The notes under the pieces: generated by a model | Seen by the model: the letters and a program-made list of their open reading frames with translations, nothing else | Told to the model about the DNA's origin: nothing | Database searches by the model: none | In this document: positions 7,175 through 14,587 of the stretch, piece after piece | Numbering within the stretch: position 1 is the stretch's first letter | Layout of the letters: every line of letters begins with the position of its first letter | Position numbers and translations under genes: made by a program | NCBI GenBank assembly: GCA_020025255.1 | Contig: JAHHSK010000032.1 | Coordinates: 1 to 22,251, forward strand | Direction: 5' to 3' | Length of the DNA: 22,251 nt | Source: Ruthenibacterium sp. | Lineage (GTDB): Bacteria > Bacillota > Clostridia > Oscillospirales > Ruminococcaceae

Positions 7175-7954
7175 ATGGTATTAACTGTAGACATCGGCAA
7201 CACCAATATCGTTTTAGGCGGGTACGAAAAGGATGCCCTGACATTCTGCACCCGCATTTCCACCAATCTGCATCTGGAACCAGACCAGTACGCACTGGAG
7301 CTGAAGGGGCTGTTTTCCCTGCATGCTGTGGATGCGCGCTCGATCACCGGCGCAATCATTTCCAGCGTCGTTCCCCCGATCACGCAGACCGTTGCACAGG
7401 CACTGCGCACCCTGGTGCATATCGAACCGTTGATTTTCACCCACTCGCTGCCTACCGGCGTAAACATCTGTATCCCGGTTCCCACGGAGCTGGGCGTGGA
7501 TCTGCTGGCCGGGGCTGCGGCCGCCGCGGCGCACTATCCGCTGCCCGCGGTGATCATCGACATGGGCACGGCAACCAAGCTGACTGCGGTGGACGAAAAC
7601 AAGAACCTGCAGGGCGTAAGCATCATGCCCGGGTTGTTCCTTGCGCTCAACGCCCTTGTCAGCGGAACCAGCCAGCTCAAAGGCATTGCGACGGATACAC
7701 CCGCCCGCGCGATCGGGAAAAGCACGGTGGAAAGCATGCAGAGCGGCATTGTGTTCGGCGCTGCCGGCATGATCGACGGCCTGCTGGATCGCTTTGAACA
7801 GGAACTGGGCTGCATCCGCACCCTGGTGGCAACCGGCGGTGCCGCCGCGTTCGTCATCCCCCAGTGCCGGCATAAAATCGAGCTGGCGCCGGATTTGAGC
7901 CTCGATGGTCTGTACGAAGTATACTGCCGCGTGAAAAACGAAGCGCAGGGCTGA
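7175..7954 (+). CDS. coaX: Type III pantothenate kinase
   Basis: A 259-residue acetate/sugar-kinase-fold enzyme of full family length; it phosphorylates pantothenate, the first step of coenzyme A synthesis, and in this class is not feedback-inhibited by CoA. Diagnostic motifs are D-I-G-N-T-N (6-11), S-V-V-P (64-67), E-L-G-V-D (105-109, catalytic Asp109), D-M-G-T-A-T (129-134), M-P-G (151-153) and T-G-G at 220-222. The usual Arg after the catalytic Asp is Leu here, a variation I believe is common in clostridial members. The ATG follows AAGGGG. It forms a single-gene unit with no birA or tilS neighbour. Confidence 0.95.
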   Translation: MVLTVDIGNTNIVLGGYEKDALTFCTRISTNLHLEPDQYALELKGLFSLHAVDARSITGAIISSVVPPITQTVAQALRTLVHIEPLIFTHSLPTGVNICIPVPTELGVDLLAGAAAAAAHYPLPAVIIDMGTATKLTAVDENKNLQGVSIMPGLFLALNALVSGTSQLKGIATDTPARAIGKSTVESMQSGIVFGAAGMIDGLLDRFEQELGCIRTLVATGGAAAFVIPQCRHKIELAPDLSLDGLYEVYCRVKNEAQG

Positions 7955-8045
7955 TCTTTTGGCTTCGTTCCGACGCGCGGGCATCCGAAACGGGCTGTCA
8001 GCGAATCAAAGTGCCCGCACCTTCGGCACAAAGCAGCCAAGAAAA

Positions 8046-8100
8046 ATAAGCGAAATCGGCGGTTCGGGAAGGCAGATTGCCCTCCCGAACCGCCGATTTC
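8046..8100 (-). terminator. Long perfect hairpin terminator at the end of the ABC importer operon
   Basis: Arms 8052-8069 and 8083-8100 are perfectly complementary over 18 bp, and the loop holds an extra GGCA/TGCC stem. On the minus strand it is followed by GCTTATTTTTC, which suits termination of the importer operon, 53 bases past its stop. On the plus strand it lacks a T-run but may still block coaX transcripts. Confidence 0.75.
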
Positions 8101-8153
8101 TGCGTCTGATTGGGGATCAAAGCTGGTTTGCAGCTGCCCCCAAGGCCGCGGCT

Positions 8154-9152
8154 TTATCCCTGCGCTGCCTTGTTGGCAAAGCTGTTTTCCACGATTGCCG
8201 TGTACGGCACCCGCTGCTCCAACTCTCCCGCTTGTATCATGACCGTTTGCAAAAGCTCCAGGCTTTCTTCCCTGAGCACAGGTGTCTCACTGTATGCACC
8301 GATTTTTTTATAGCGGTCGATCGCACTTTCCAGCAGGGCTGTATCGGTATCGGGGAAGCACCCCTTTACCGCCTGTGCAATTTCCTGTGCGGTATGCTGT
8401 GCCACCCACTGCTGTCCCTGATACACCGCTTTGGTAAAGCGCTGCAAAACATCCGCGTGCTCGCGAATGTAGCTTTCCTTCGCAAAATACGCCGTGTAGG
8501 GGATTTCGCCCGTTTCCTGCCCGATCGAAGCCACGATATGCCCGCGCCCCTGCGCCTGCACCGAGGAGGCCGCCGGCTCAAACATGGTAACGTAATCTCC
8601 GGTGCCGCCAAGGAACGCGCCCGTCATGTTTTCAAACTGCACACTGGTATCGAGCGTCAGATCCGTGTGCGGGTCCATGCCGTTTTTGCGCAGTGCGTAT
8701 TCAAACGTCATGTACGGCACACCGCCGCGGCGGCCGGGCAGCACATGGCTGCCCCTGAGCTTTTCCCACGAGAACGCGTCATCCGGTTCGCGTGCCACCA
8801 GAAAGCTGCCATCGCACCTTGTCATCTGCGCAAACACCTTTGCCGGGTCTTTTTTCCCTTCATTGTAAACGTAGATGCACGCTTCCGGCCCGGCAAAACC
8901 GATATCGGCATGGCCGGAAAGCAGTGCGCTCATCACCTTATCCGCGCCGCCGCCGTTCGTCAGCTCCACTTCCAGCCCCTGCTCGCGGAAAAAGCCCTGC
9001 TCGAGTGCCACATACTGCGGCGCATAAAAAATCGAATGCGTCACCTCGCATACGCGCAGCGTTTGCGGTTCGTTTTCTCCTTCCTTGTGCACTGCAAAAA
9101 ACACTCCCAGCAGCACCAGCACCGCCGCAGCGGGCAAAATCCATTTTTTCAT
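8154..9152 (-). CDS. ABC transporter substrate-binding protein, NMT1/SsuA/ThiY-like
   Basis: A 332-residue periplasmic-binding-type protein: hydrophobic anchor at 7-20, then the NMT1-like fold. Typical features are Y-V-A-L-E-Q-G-F-F (after residue 45), A-D-I-G-F-A-G-P near residue 85, and Y-x-A-Y-F-A-K in the second lobe. It would capture the substrate outside the cell and hand it to the permease encoded upstream. Members bind nitrate, sulfonates, bicarbonate, thiamine precursor (HMP) or riboflavin; the substrate cannot be read here and no thiamine riboswitch is seen. There is no lipobox Cys after the hydrophobic segment, so it is presumably held by an uncleaved helix. ATG at 9152 is chosen over an in-frame GTG at 9161 because AAAGGG is correctly spaced from it. 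Confidence 0.85.
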   Translation of the reverse strand: MKKWILPAAAVLVLLGVFFAVHKEGENEPQTLRVCEVTHSIFYAPQYVALEQGFFREQGLEVELTNGGGADKVMSALLSGHADIGFAGPEACIYVYNEGKKDPAKVFAQMTRCDGSFLVAREPDDAFSWEKLRGSHVLPGRRGGVPYMTFEYALRKNGMDPHTDLTLDTSVQFENMTGAFLGGTGDYVTMFEPAASSVQAQGRGHIVASIGQETGEIPYTAYFAKESYIREHADVLQRFTKAVYQGQQWVAQHTAQEIAQAVKGCFPDTDTALLESAIDRYKKIGAYSETPVLREESLELLQTVMIQAGELEQRVPYTAIVENSFANKAAQG

Positions 9153-9177
9153 GCATACCACCCTTTCTTACCGGTTA

Positions 9178-10020
9178 TTATTTTTCCGCAGGCGGGCTGT
9201 CGAACCGACGGCATACGATTTTCTGCAAAAAAACAACACTCTGGTACATCACCGCCGCCATAACGGCAAGGATCAGCACGCTTGCCATAACCAGATCCAG
9301 CCGGAACACCTGCCCCCCATATACGATCAGGTAGCCCAGCCCCGCCTTGCTGACAAGGAATTCCCCGGCTATCACGCCCACAAGCGACAACCCGATGTTG
9401 ATTTTCAGCGAATTGAAAAACGTGCCGACATTCGATGGCAGTACGATCTTGCAGAAAATCTGCGTTTTATCCGCACCGAAAGTGCGTGCCATGCGGATGC
9501 TTTCCTCATCGGTTGCGCGAAAGCCCGAAAGCATCTCCATTACCGTAACCACGAGGGATATCGCAAGTGCCATAAAGATGATCGCTCCGGTTCCCGCGCC
9601 CGCAATCAGGATGATAACCGGCCCCAGTGCGATTTTCGGCAGGCTGTTGAGCACCACAAGGTACGGTTCTGCCACGCGCGCAACAAAATCCGACCACCAC
9701 AAAAGCACGGCGATCATCCCCCCAATCACCGCCCCCAGAACAAACCCCGTCAGCGTTTCGTAAAGCGTCACGCCCACATGCAGCGCAAGGCCGTTTCCCA
9801 AAAGATCCTTGAGTGTTTTGAGGATACGGCTGGGCTGGCTCAGGATAAAGCTGTCGATCCAGCCGATGCGCGCAAACCATTCCCATGCGGAAAAAAACAA
9901 GATCAAAACGCCCCAGCGGCACATCACAATGCTTCTTCTGCGAATTTTTGCTGTGTGAAGATAGGCCGCACGCTCTGCGGAAACTGTCGTTTCACGGTTC
10001 TTTCTCTCAGCTTTTCTCAT
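9178..10020 (-). CDS. ABC transporter permease, nitrate/sulfonate/HMP class
   Basis: A 280-residue inner-membrane protein of the SsuC/TauC/ThiX type with about six transmembrane helices after a long basic N-terminus (1-33). The cytoplasmic coupling loop is clear at 174-198 (E-S-I-R-M-A-R-T-F-G-A, then I-V-L-P-S). It is the translocation channel for the importer. The start overlaps the end of the ATPase gene by 14 bases and the substrate-binding gene follows after 25 bases, so the three are one operon. The family is certain; the substrate is not. Confidence 0.92.
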   Translation of the reverse strand: MRKAERKNRETTVSAERAAYLHTAKIRRRSIVMCRWGVLILFFSAWEWFARIGWIDSFILSQPSRILKTLKDLLGNGLALHVGVTLYETLTGFVLGAVIGGMIAVLLWWSDFVARVAEPYLVVLNSLPKIALGPVIILIAGAGTGAIIFMALAISLVVTVMEMLSGFRATDEESIRMARTFGADKTQIFCKIVLPSNVGTFFNSLKINIGLSLVGVIAGEFLVSKAGLGYLIVYGGQVFRLDLVMASVLILAVMAAVMYQSVVFLQKIVCRRFDSPPAEK

Positions 10021-10774
10021 CGGTTCTCAGCTCTTTCCAGATATGATCGAAATAATGTCCGAATTTGGGATCGCTGCGGCACGAAAGCGGCGTGCGTTTG
10101 GGCCCGAATTCAATGGGCAGCACCTCCTTGATGCACGCCGGGCGTTCGGAAAGGATCATCACCCGATCCCCCATGCTGATGCTTTCGGGGATATCATGCG
10201 TGACCATAAGGGTCGTGACCTTTTCCCGTTTGAGGATGCGGTACACATCGTCCGTCACCTCCAACCGCGTCTGATAGTCCAATGCCGAAAATGCCTCATC
10301 CAGCAGCAGGATCTCCGGCCCTGCCGCCAATGTGCGGATGAGCGAGACCCTCTGGCGCATCCCGCCCGACAGCTGCCGCGGGTATTTGCCGCAGAATTCA
10401 TACAGGCCGTATGTGCGCAGCAGCTCCTCGGCACGCCGCGTATTCTGCGGTGTTTTTGCCCGGCGTATCTCCAGCCCGAACAGCACGTTGCTCAAAATCG
10501 TCCGCCATTCCAGCAATGCATCGCGCTGCAGCATATAGCCGATGTGCGGCGAAACTCCGTGTACTTCCTTTCCCTTCACAAAAACGTGCCCCGAACTCGG
10601 CTCGATCAGCCCTGCAATGATCGAAAGCAGGGTGCTCTTTCCGCAGCCCGACGGCCCTACAATGCTGATAAACTCCCCTTTTTCCACTGTGAAATCGATC
10701 CTTCCAAATGCGGCCACCTCCCCATTTGCCGCCTGATATTTATGGCTGACATCCTGGACGCGCAGTATTTCCAT
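10007..10774 (-). CDS. ABC transporter ATP-binding protein, nitrate/sulfonate/HMP class
   Basis: A 255-residue ATPase of the SsuB/TauB/ThiZ type: Walker A GPSGCGKST at 40-48, signature LSGGMRQR at 135-142, Walker B EILLLDE at 154-160 and H-loop His193. It energises the permease encoded by the overlapping gene. The open frame reaches 10879, but ATG at 10774 with a GGGGAG site six bases upstream begins the conserved domain, and the extra 35 residues would overlap the preceding intergenic DNA, so they are rejected. It is first in the importer operon. No confident promoter was seen in the 10775-10890 interval, which otherwise appears empty. Confidence 0.92.
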   Translation of the reverse strand: MEILRVQDVSHKYQAANGEVAAFGRIDFTVEKGEFISIVGPSGCGKSTLLSIIAGLIEPSSGHVFVKGKEVHGVSPHIGYMLQRDALLEWRTILSNVLFGLEIRRAKTPQNTRRAEELLRTYGLYEFCGKYPRQLSGGMRQRVSLIRTLAAGPEILLLDEAFSALDYQTRLEVTDDVYRILKREKVTTLMVTHDIPESISMGDRVMILSERPACIKEVLPIEFGPKRTPLSCRSDPKFGHYFDHIWKELRTDEKS

Positions 10775-10887
10775 GGCACACTCCCCTCTCCGCTGTGCTG
10801 CGGGGCGCGTGCCCGCCGCACGTTTATTCCGGTATATGCTGGTGCCAGCGCTTTTGACACTGAACCCGCCGCCGCACAAATCGGCGC

Positions 10888-10925
10888 AAAAAAGCCCCGG
10901 GAACGATTTGCGTTCCCGGGGCTTT
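10888..10925 (-). terminator. Rho-independent terminator of glpK
   Basis: A perfect 15-bp stem (10891-10905 with 10911-10925) and 5-base loop, followed on the minus strand by TTT, making a six-T run with the stem end. It lies 54 bases after the glpK stop. Confidence 0.85.
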
Positions 10926-10978
10926 GTCGATCTATAAAAAGTGCGGTTCGCATACGCAGTGTGCCGCCGCAGGTGTTT

Positions 10979-12460
10979 TCAGCACCAGCCTTTGGCGCGC
11001 CCCACTGCTTTTTCCCAGCCTTGGGTCAGTTTCTCTGCCGTTTCCCGCGGCATCTTCGGCTCATACAGCTTATCGAGCGTCCATTGCCCCTTGATATCAT
11101 CCAGATCCTTCCAGATGCCGACCGCAAGGCCGGCCAAATATGCCGCGCCCAGTGCCGTCGTCTCGCGGATCATCGGGCGGCGCACGGTCACGCCGGCAAT
11201 ATCAGCCTGAAACTGCATAAGCAGATTGTTTGCCGATGCCCCGCCATCCACCTTCAGCTCGGTGAAGCGCATCCCGCTGTCCGCCTGCATCGCGTGCAGG
11301 ACATCCTGCGTCTGATACGCGATGCTTTCCAGCGCCGCACGGATGATATGATTGCGCCCGGTGCCGCGCGTCAGCCCCAGGATCGCACCGCGCGCATACA
11401 TATCCCAGTAAGGCGCGCCCAAGCCGGTGAATGCCGGCACAACATATACCCCGCCGCTGTCGGGCACCTTGGATGCAAAGTACTCGCTGTCTGCACTTTC
11501 GGTTATCAGCTTCAGCTCATCGCGCAGCCACTGGATCACCGCACCGCCCACAAACACGCTGCCCTCCAGTGCATACGTCACTTTGCCGTTCAGCCCGACG
11601 GCAATCGTCGTCAGCAGGCCGTTTTTGCTTTCCACCGGCTCATCCCCGGTGTTCATCAGCATAAAGCAGCCCGTTCCGTATGTATTTTTTACGTTGCCGC
11701 GCGCAAAGCAGGTTTGGCCGAACAGTGCCGCCTGCTGATCCCCTGCCGCGCCCGCGATCGGGATCTGCGCCCCGCCGATGCTGGCTGTTCCATACACCTG
11801 GCTGGAATCGCACACCTTGGGCAGCATGCACATCGGGATGTCCATGATCCGGCACAGCTGTTCATCCCAGCACAGCGTATGGATATTGAACAGCATCGTG
11901 CGGGATGCGTTCGTCACATCCGTAACATGCACCCTGCCCCCCGTCAGCTTCCAGATCAGCCAGGTGTCCACCGTGCCGAACAGCAGCTCGCCGCGCATTG
12001 CGCGTTCGCGCGCGCCGTCCACATGATCGAGGATCCACCGGATTTTCGTGGCGCTGAAATAGGCGTCGATGCGAAGCCCCGTCTTTTTTCGGATGATATC
12101 CCCATAGCCCTGTTCTTCCAGCTGGGAGCAATATTCCGCCGTGCGCCGGCACTGCCACACGATCGCATTGTATACCGGCCGTCCTGTTTTCTTATCCCAG
12201 ACGATCGTTGTCTCGCGCTGATTCGTAATGCCGATCGCCGCGATGTCTTCGGCTTCCAGGCCGCTGCGCGCCAGTGCTTCCACCATGACGCCATACTGGG
12301 ATGCATAAATCTCAAGCGGATCATGCTCCACCCAGCCCGCCTTCGGGTAGTGCTGCGGAAATTCCTTCTGCGCAATATTCACGATATCCTGATGCTCATC
12401 AAAGATGATAGCCCGGCTGGAGGTGGTTCCCTGATCCAGCGCCATTACATATCGTGCCAT
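10979..12460 (-). CDS. glpK: Glycerol kinase
   Basis: A 493-residue FGGY kinase of full length, converting glycerol and ATP to glycerol-3-phosphate in the cytoplasm. Visible motifs: D-Q-G-T-T-S-S-R (9-16), N-Q-R-E-T (80-84, glycerol contacts Arg82 and Glu83), Trp102, Tyr134, G-D-Q-Q-A (240-244, catalytic Asp241) and Y-G-T-G (261-264). In low-GC Gram-positives the loop before G-D-Q-Q carries a His phosphorylated by HPr; here the loop (221-237) is short and has no His, resembling the E. coli form. No glpF or glpO/glpA is adjacent. It follows the Rid-like gene by 17 bases with an AAGGAG site, so the two are probably co-transcribed. Confidence 0.97.
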   Translation of the reverse strand: MARYVMALDQGTTSSRAIIFDEHQDIVNIAQKEFPQHYPKAGWVEHDPLEIYASQYGVMVEALARSGLEAEDIAAIGITNQRETTIVWDKKTGRPVYNAIVWQCRRTAEYCSQLEEQGYGDIIRKKTGLRIDAYFSATKIRWILDHVDGARERAMRGELLFGTVDTWLIWKLTGGRVHVTDVTNASRTMLFNIHTLCWDEQLCRIMDIPMCMLPKVCDSSQVYGTASIGGAQIPIAGAAGDQQAALFGQTCFARGNVKNTYGTGCFMLMNTGDEPVESKNGLLTTIAVGLNGKVTYALEGSVFVGGAVIQWLRDELKLITESADSEYFASKVPDSGGVYVVPAFTGLGAPYWDMYARGAILGLTRGTGRNHIIRAALESIAYQTQDVLHAMQADSGMRFTELKVDGGASANNLLMQFQADIAGVTVRRPMIRETTALGAAYLAGLAVGIWKDLDDIKGQWTLDKLYEPKMPRETAEKLTQGWEKAVGRAKGWC

Positions 12461-12477
12461 TTCAACCCTCTCCTTAT

Positions 12478-12825
12478 TTACAATGCTGCAATGACGGATA
12501 TTTTCACTTTATATTCCGGCACAGCCAGCGCCCCCTGCGTGACGCTGCGTGTCGGTTCAAAGCCGTCGTGCACCCATTCGTCCCACACTGCGTTGAAATC
12601 GCCGTAATCCGCCATATCCGCCAGCGTTATGGTGGCCGAAAGCACATGTGCGGCATCCGTTTCACTGCGTTCCAAAATGCGGTCGATCACCGCAAGAACG
12701 TCCTTTGTCTGCTCCACGATCCCGCCTTCCAGATCCGTACTGGTGATGCCGCTGGTATACAGTATGCCGTTATACACAATGCTCTGTGCCCTGCGTCCGT
12801 TCAACCCACTGCGCTTGATTTCCAT
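12478..12825 (-). CDS. Rid-family (YoaB-like) protein
   Basis: A 115-residue YjgF/YER057c/UK114-fold protein, closest in pattern to E. coli YoaB: I-L-Y-T-S-G, E-Q-T near 38-40, A-T-I-x-L-A-D near 64-70, W-D-x-W-V near 81-85, and P-x-Y-K-V-K-I near the end. The Arg that anchors the substrate carboxylate in RidA is kept (Arg93), but the RidA glutamate in K-I-E-I-E-A is not, so 2-aminoacrylate deaminase activity is uncertain. ATG at 12825 has GGAGG at proper spacing; the frame further upstream is spurious. It precedes glpK in one transcription unit. Whether it acts on an imine intermediate related to glycerol metabolism is unknown. Confidence 0.85.
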   Translation of the reverse strand: MEIKRSGLNGRRAQSIVYNGILYTSGITSTDLEGGIVEQTKDVLAVIDRILERSETDAAHVLSATITLADMADYGDFNAVWDEWVHDGFEPTRSVTQGALAVPEYKVKISVIAAL

Positions 12826-12891
12826 TTTGTTGACCTCCCTGTTTTGCTTTTGGCGCGCCGCAGGAAACTTTGTGCGGCACGGCAAAAATCC

Positions 12892-12923
12892 TTTTCATTT
12901 TTTTACCAATCTGATATAATCAG
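12892..12923 (+). promoter_or_regulatory. Sigma-A promoter of dacF, -10 box inside a small palindrome
   Basis: TTTTCA (12892-12897), a 17-base spacer and a perfect TATAAT (12915-12920). The -10 lies within CTGATATAATCAG (12911-12923), whose 5-base arms are inverted repeats. The leader is about 80 bases, and dacF has a GAGGA site at the usual distance. Confidence 0.65.
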
Positions 12924-13008
12924 AAGGTAGGGGCGTCGATGCACGCCTTCGGGGTATACTATCCCCATTGTTTCTTTTATATTATCATTTTCTGCGAGGA
13001 ATTTCCAT

Positions 13009-14514
13009 ATGAAAAAATTCGCGGCATTGTTTTTTGTTGTGCTTGTCTGCGTTTGTGTATGCAGCGCTCCGATCCATGCTGCCTACGAACTGCCGCAGGG
13101 CACCGAAATCTCGGCGCAGGCTGCCTATATCGTCAATTTGGATACCGGCATCGTTGTCTATGAAAAAAACGCGGATGAGCCGCGCAGCATCGCCAGCCTG
13201 ACGAAGCTGATGACCTGTCTGCTGCTGATGGAAAACGTCCCGGATCTTGCCGGCACCCAGATCGAAGCCGAACGCAGCGTCTATGTGCCCCCCGTCACGG
13301 GCGGCGGGGCTTCGCATGCCGATATTCTGCAAGGCTCTTCCGTGGATGCTTTGAGCATGCTGTATGCCATGCTTCTTCCCAGTGCCAATGAGGCCGCCGC
13401 TTCGGTTGCCTATTATCTTGGCAACAAAAACCTGAACAATTTTTATGCGCTGATGAACGCACGCGCCGCAGAGCTTGGCTGCACAAACACCTCCTTTTCC
13501 TGTGCACACGGGCTTTTGGATATGGACGAGGGCAATTATTCCACTGCGCGCGATCTTTTCCTGATTTTGCAGGAATGCTGGAAGCATGAAATCTTCCGCA
13601 CGGTCGTTTCGACCGCTTCGTACGATATGCCCACCGGCGGGCAGGGCGGGGCGCCGTTCGGGCGGCACACGCAGCCGTACCCGATCCGCACCACGAACGC
13701 CATGCTGCGCCCGACTTCCGATGTGTACCGTTCTTATATCAAGGGCTGCAAAACCGGCTCCACCGAAGCGGCCGGCCGCTGCTTTGCTTCGGCTGCCGTG
13801 AACGAAAAGGGCGAAACCTATCTGGGCATCACGCTGGGCAGCACATGGGAGCCGGATGCCGTATCCGGGCTTGCCCGTTCCTTTTACGACAACGCCGTAT
13901 TGTATGACTGGCTGTTTCAGAATTATTCTGTGCGCCCGTCGATCGACACCGGTGTTCCCGTTGCCGAAGTGAAGGTGCGGTTTTCCGCGCAGACCGATAC
14001 GCTGATGCTGTATCCGGCAAGCGATTTGAAAACCGTCCTTCCCAATAACAGCGAGGAGCTGCTGCAAAAGAAATTCTCCCTGCCGGAAAGCGTGCCCGCC
14101 CCGATCCAAAAAGGGGACAAGGTCGGCACCGTGACCCTGCTGCTGAACGGCGAAACCGTCGGCACGGTCGATCTGGTGGCAGGGCAGGATGTCAGCCGCA
14201 ACCTGTTCCTGTTCGTTTCTTCCCACATCAGCGGGTTTTTCCGCAGCCTGTACTTCCGCGTTGTGTGCGTGGTGACGGCGGTGTTCCTGCTGGGCTACGG
14301 TGCGCTTGCTGTAACGCTGCACCGCAAAGAACAGCAGCGGCGCGCACGCAGACGGCGCGCACATTCCGGGCCGCCCAGACAGCGCACGCAGCACCCGGCA
14401 TCCCGCCCCTCTCCTCACGCGGCGCGTCCGCAGAAGGACAACACGCCGCGAACCAGCTTTGAGCTGAATTTTCCGGATGAGGATTCCTTCTTCGATCCGC
14501 CCGAGCGCCCCTAA
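13009..14514 (+). CDS. dacF: D-alanyl-D-alanine carboxypeptidase (DacF/PBP5 type) with long basic C-terminal tail
   Basis: A 501-residue low-molecular-weight penicillin-binding protein that trims the terminal D-Ala of peptidoglycan stem peptides. A signal peptide covers 1-24. The serine-peptidase motifs are S-L-T-K at 63-66 (nucleophile Ser63), S-A-N at 125-127 and K-T-G at 248-250. A PBP5-type C-terminal beta domain spans about 308-398. Family members usually end in an amphipathic helix; this one has a true transmembrane helix at about 414-437, then a 64-residue Arg/Pro/His-rich tail that turns acidic at the end and would be cytoplasmic. ATG at 13009 follows GAGGA. The gene has its own promoter and is divergent from the Rid-glpK unit. 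Confidence 0.93.
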   Translation: MKKFAALFFVVLVCVCVCSAPIHAAYELPQGTEISAQAAYIVNLDTGIVVYEKNADEPRSIASLTKLMTCLLLMENVPDLAGTQIEAERSVYVPPVTGGGASHADILQGSSVDALSMLYAMLLPSANEAAASVAYYLGNKNLNNFYALMNARAAELGCTNTSFSCAHGLLDMDEGNYSTARDLFLILQECWKHEIFRTVVSTASYDMPTGGQGGAPFGRHTQPYPIRTTNAMLRPTSDVYRSYIKGCKTGSTEAAGRCFASAAVNEKGETYLGITLGSTWEPDAVSGLARSFYDNAVLYDWLFQNYSVRPSIDTGVPVAEVKVRFSAQTDTLMLYPASDLKTVLPNNSEELLQKKFSLPESVPAPIQKGDKVGTVTLLLNGETVGTVDLVAGQDVSRNLFLFVSSHISGFFRSLYFRVVCVVTAVFLLGYGALAVTLHRKEQQRRARRRRAHSGPPRQRTQHPASRPSPHAARPQKDNTPRTSFELNFPDEDSFFDPPERP

Positions 14515-14532
14515 GCCGCCCGCAGGGGCGGC
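14515..14532 (+). terminator. GC-rich hairpin directly after dacF
   Basis: GCCGCCC (14515-14521) pairs with GGGCGGC (14526-14532) around a 4-base loop, immediately after the stop codon. No T-run follows at once, only ATTCGCATATGCTTATTTT, so it may be a weak terminator or transcript-end stabiliser. Confidence 0.4.
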
Positions 14533-14587
14533 ATTCGCATATGCTTATTTTGGATACCCTATTTTATAAAGAAAGCCGGAATCAATC

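Noticed and set aside
10775..10890. Thiamine (TPP) riboswitch ahead of the importer operon
   Set aside because: The conserved CUGAGA and related segments are not seen, so the HMP/thiamine substrate idea is unsupported.
10043..12607. 854-codon stop-free frame on the plus strand across the importer ATPase, intergenic DNA and glpK
   Set aside because: It is antisense to clearly recognised ABC, glycerol kinase and Rid genes and crosses a terminator hairpin. It shows no domain pattern and has no reason to exist beyond codon bias that removes stops from the complement.
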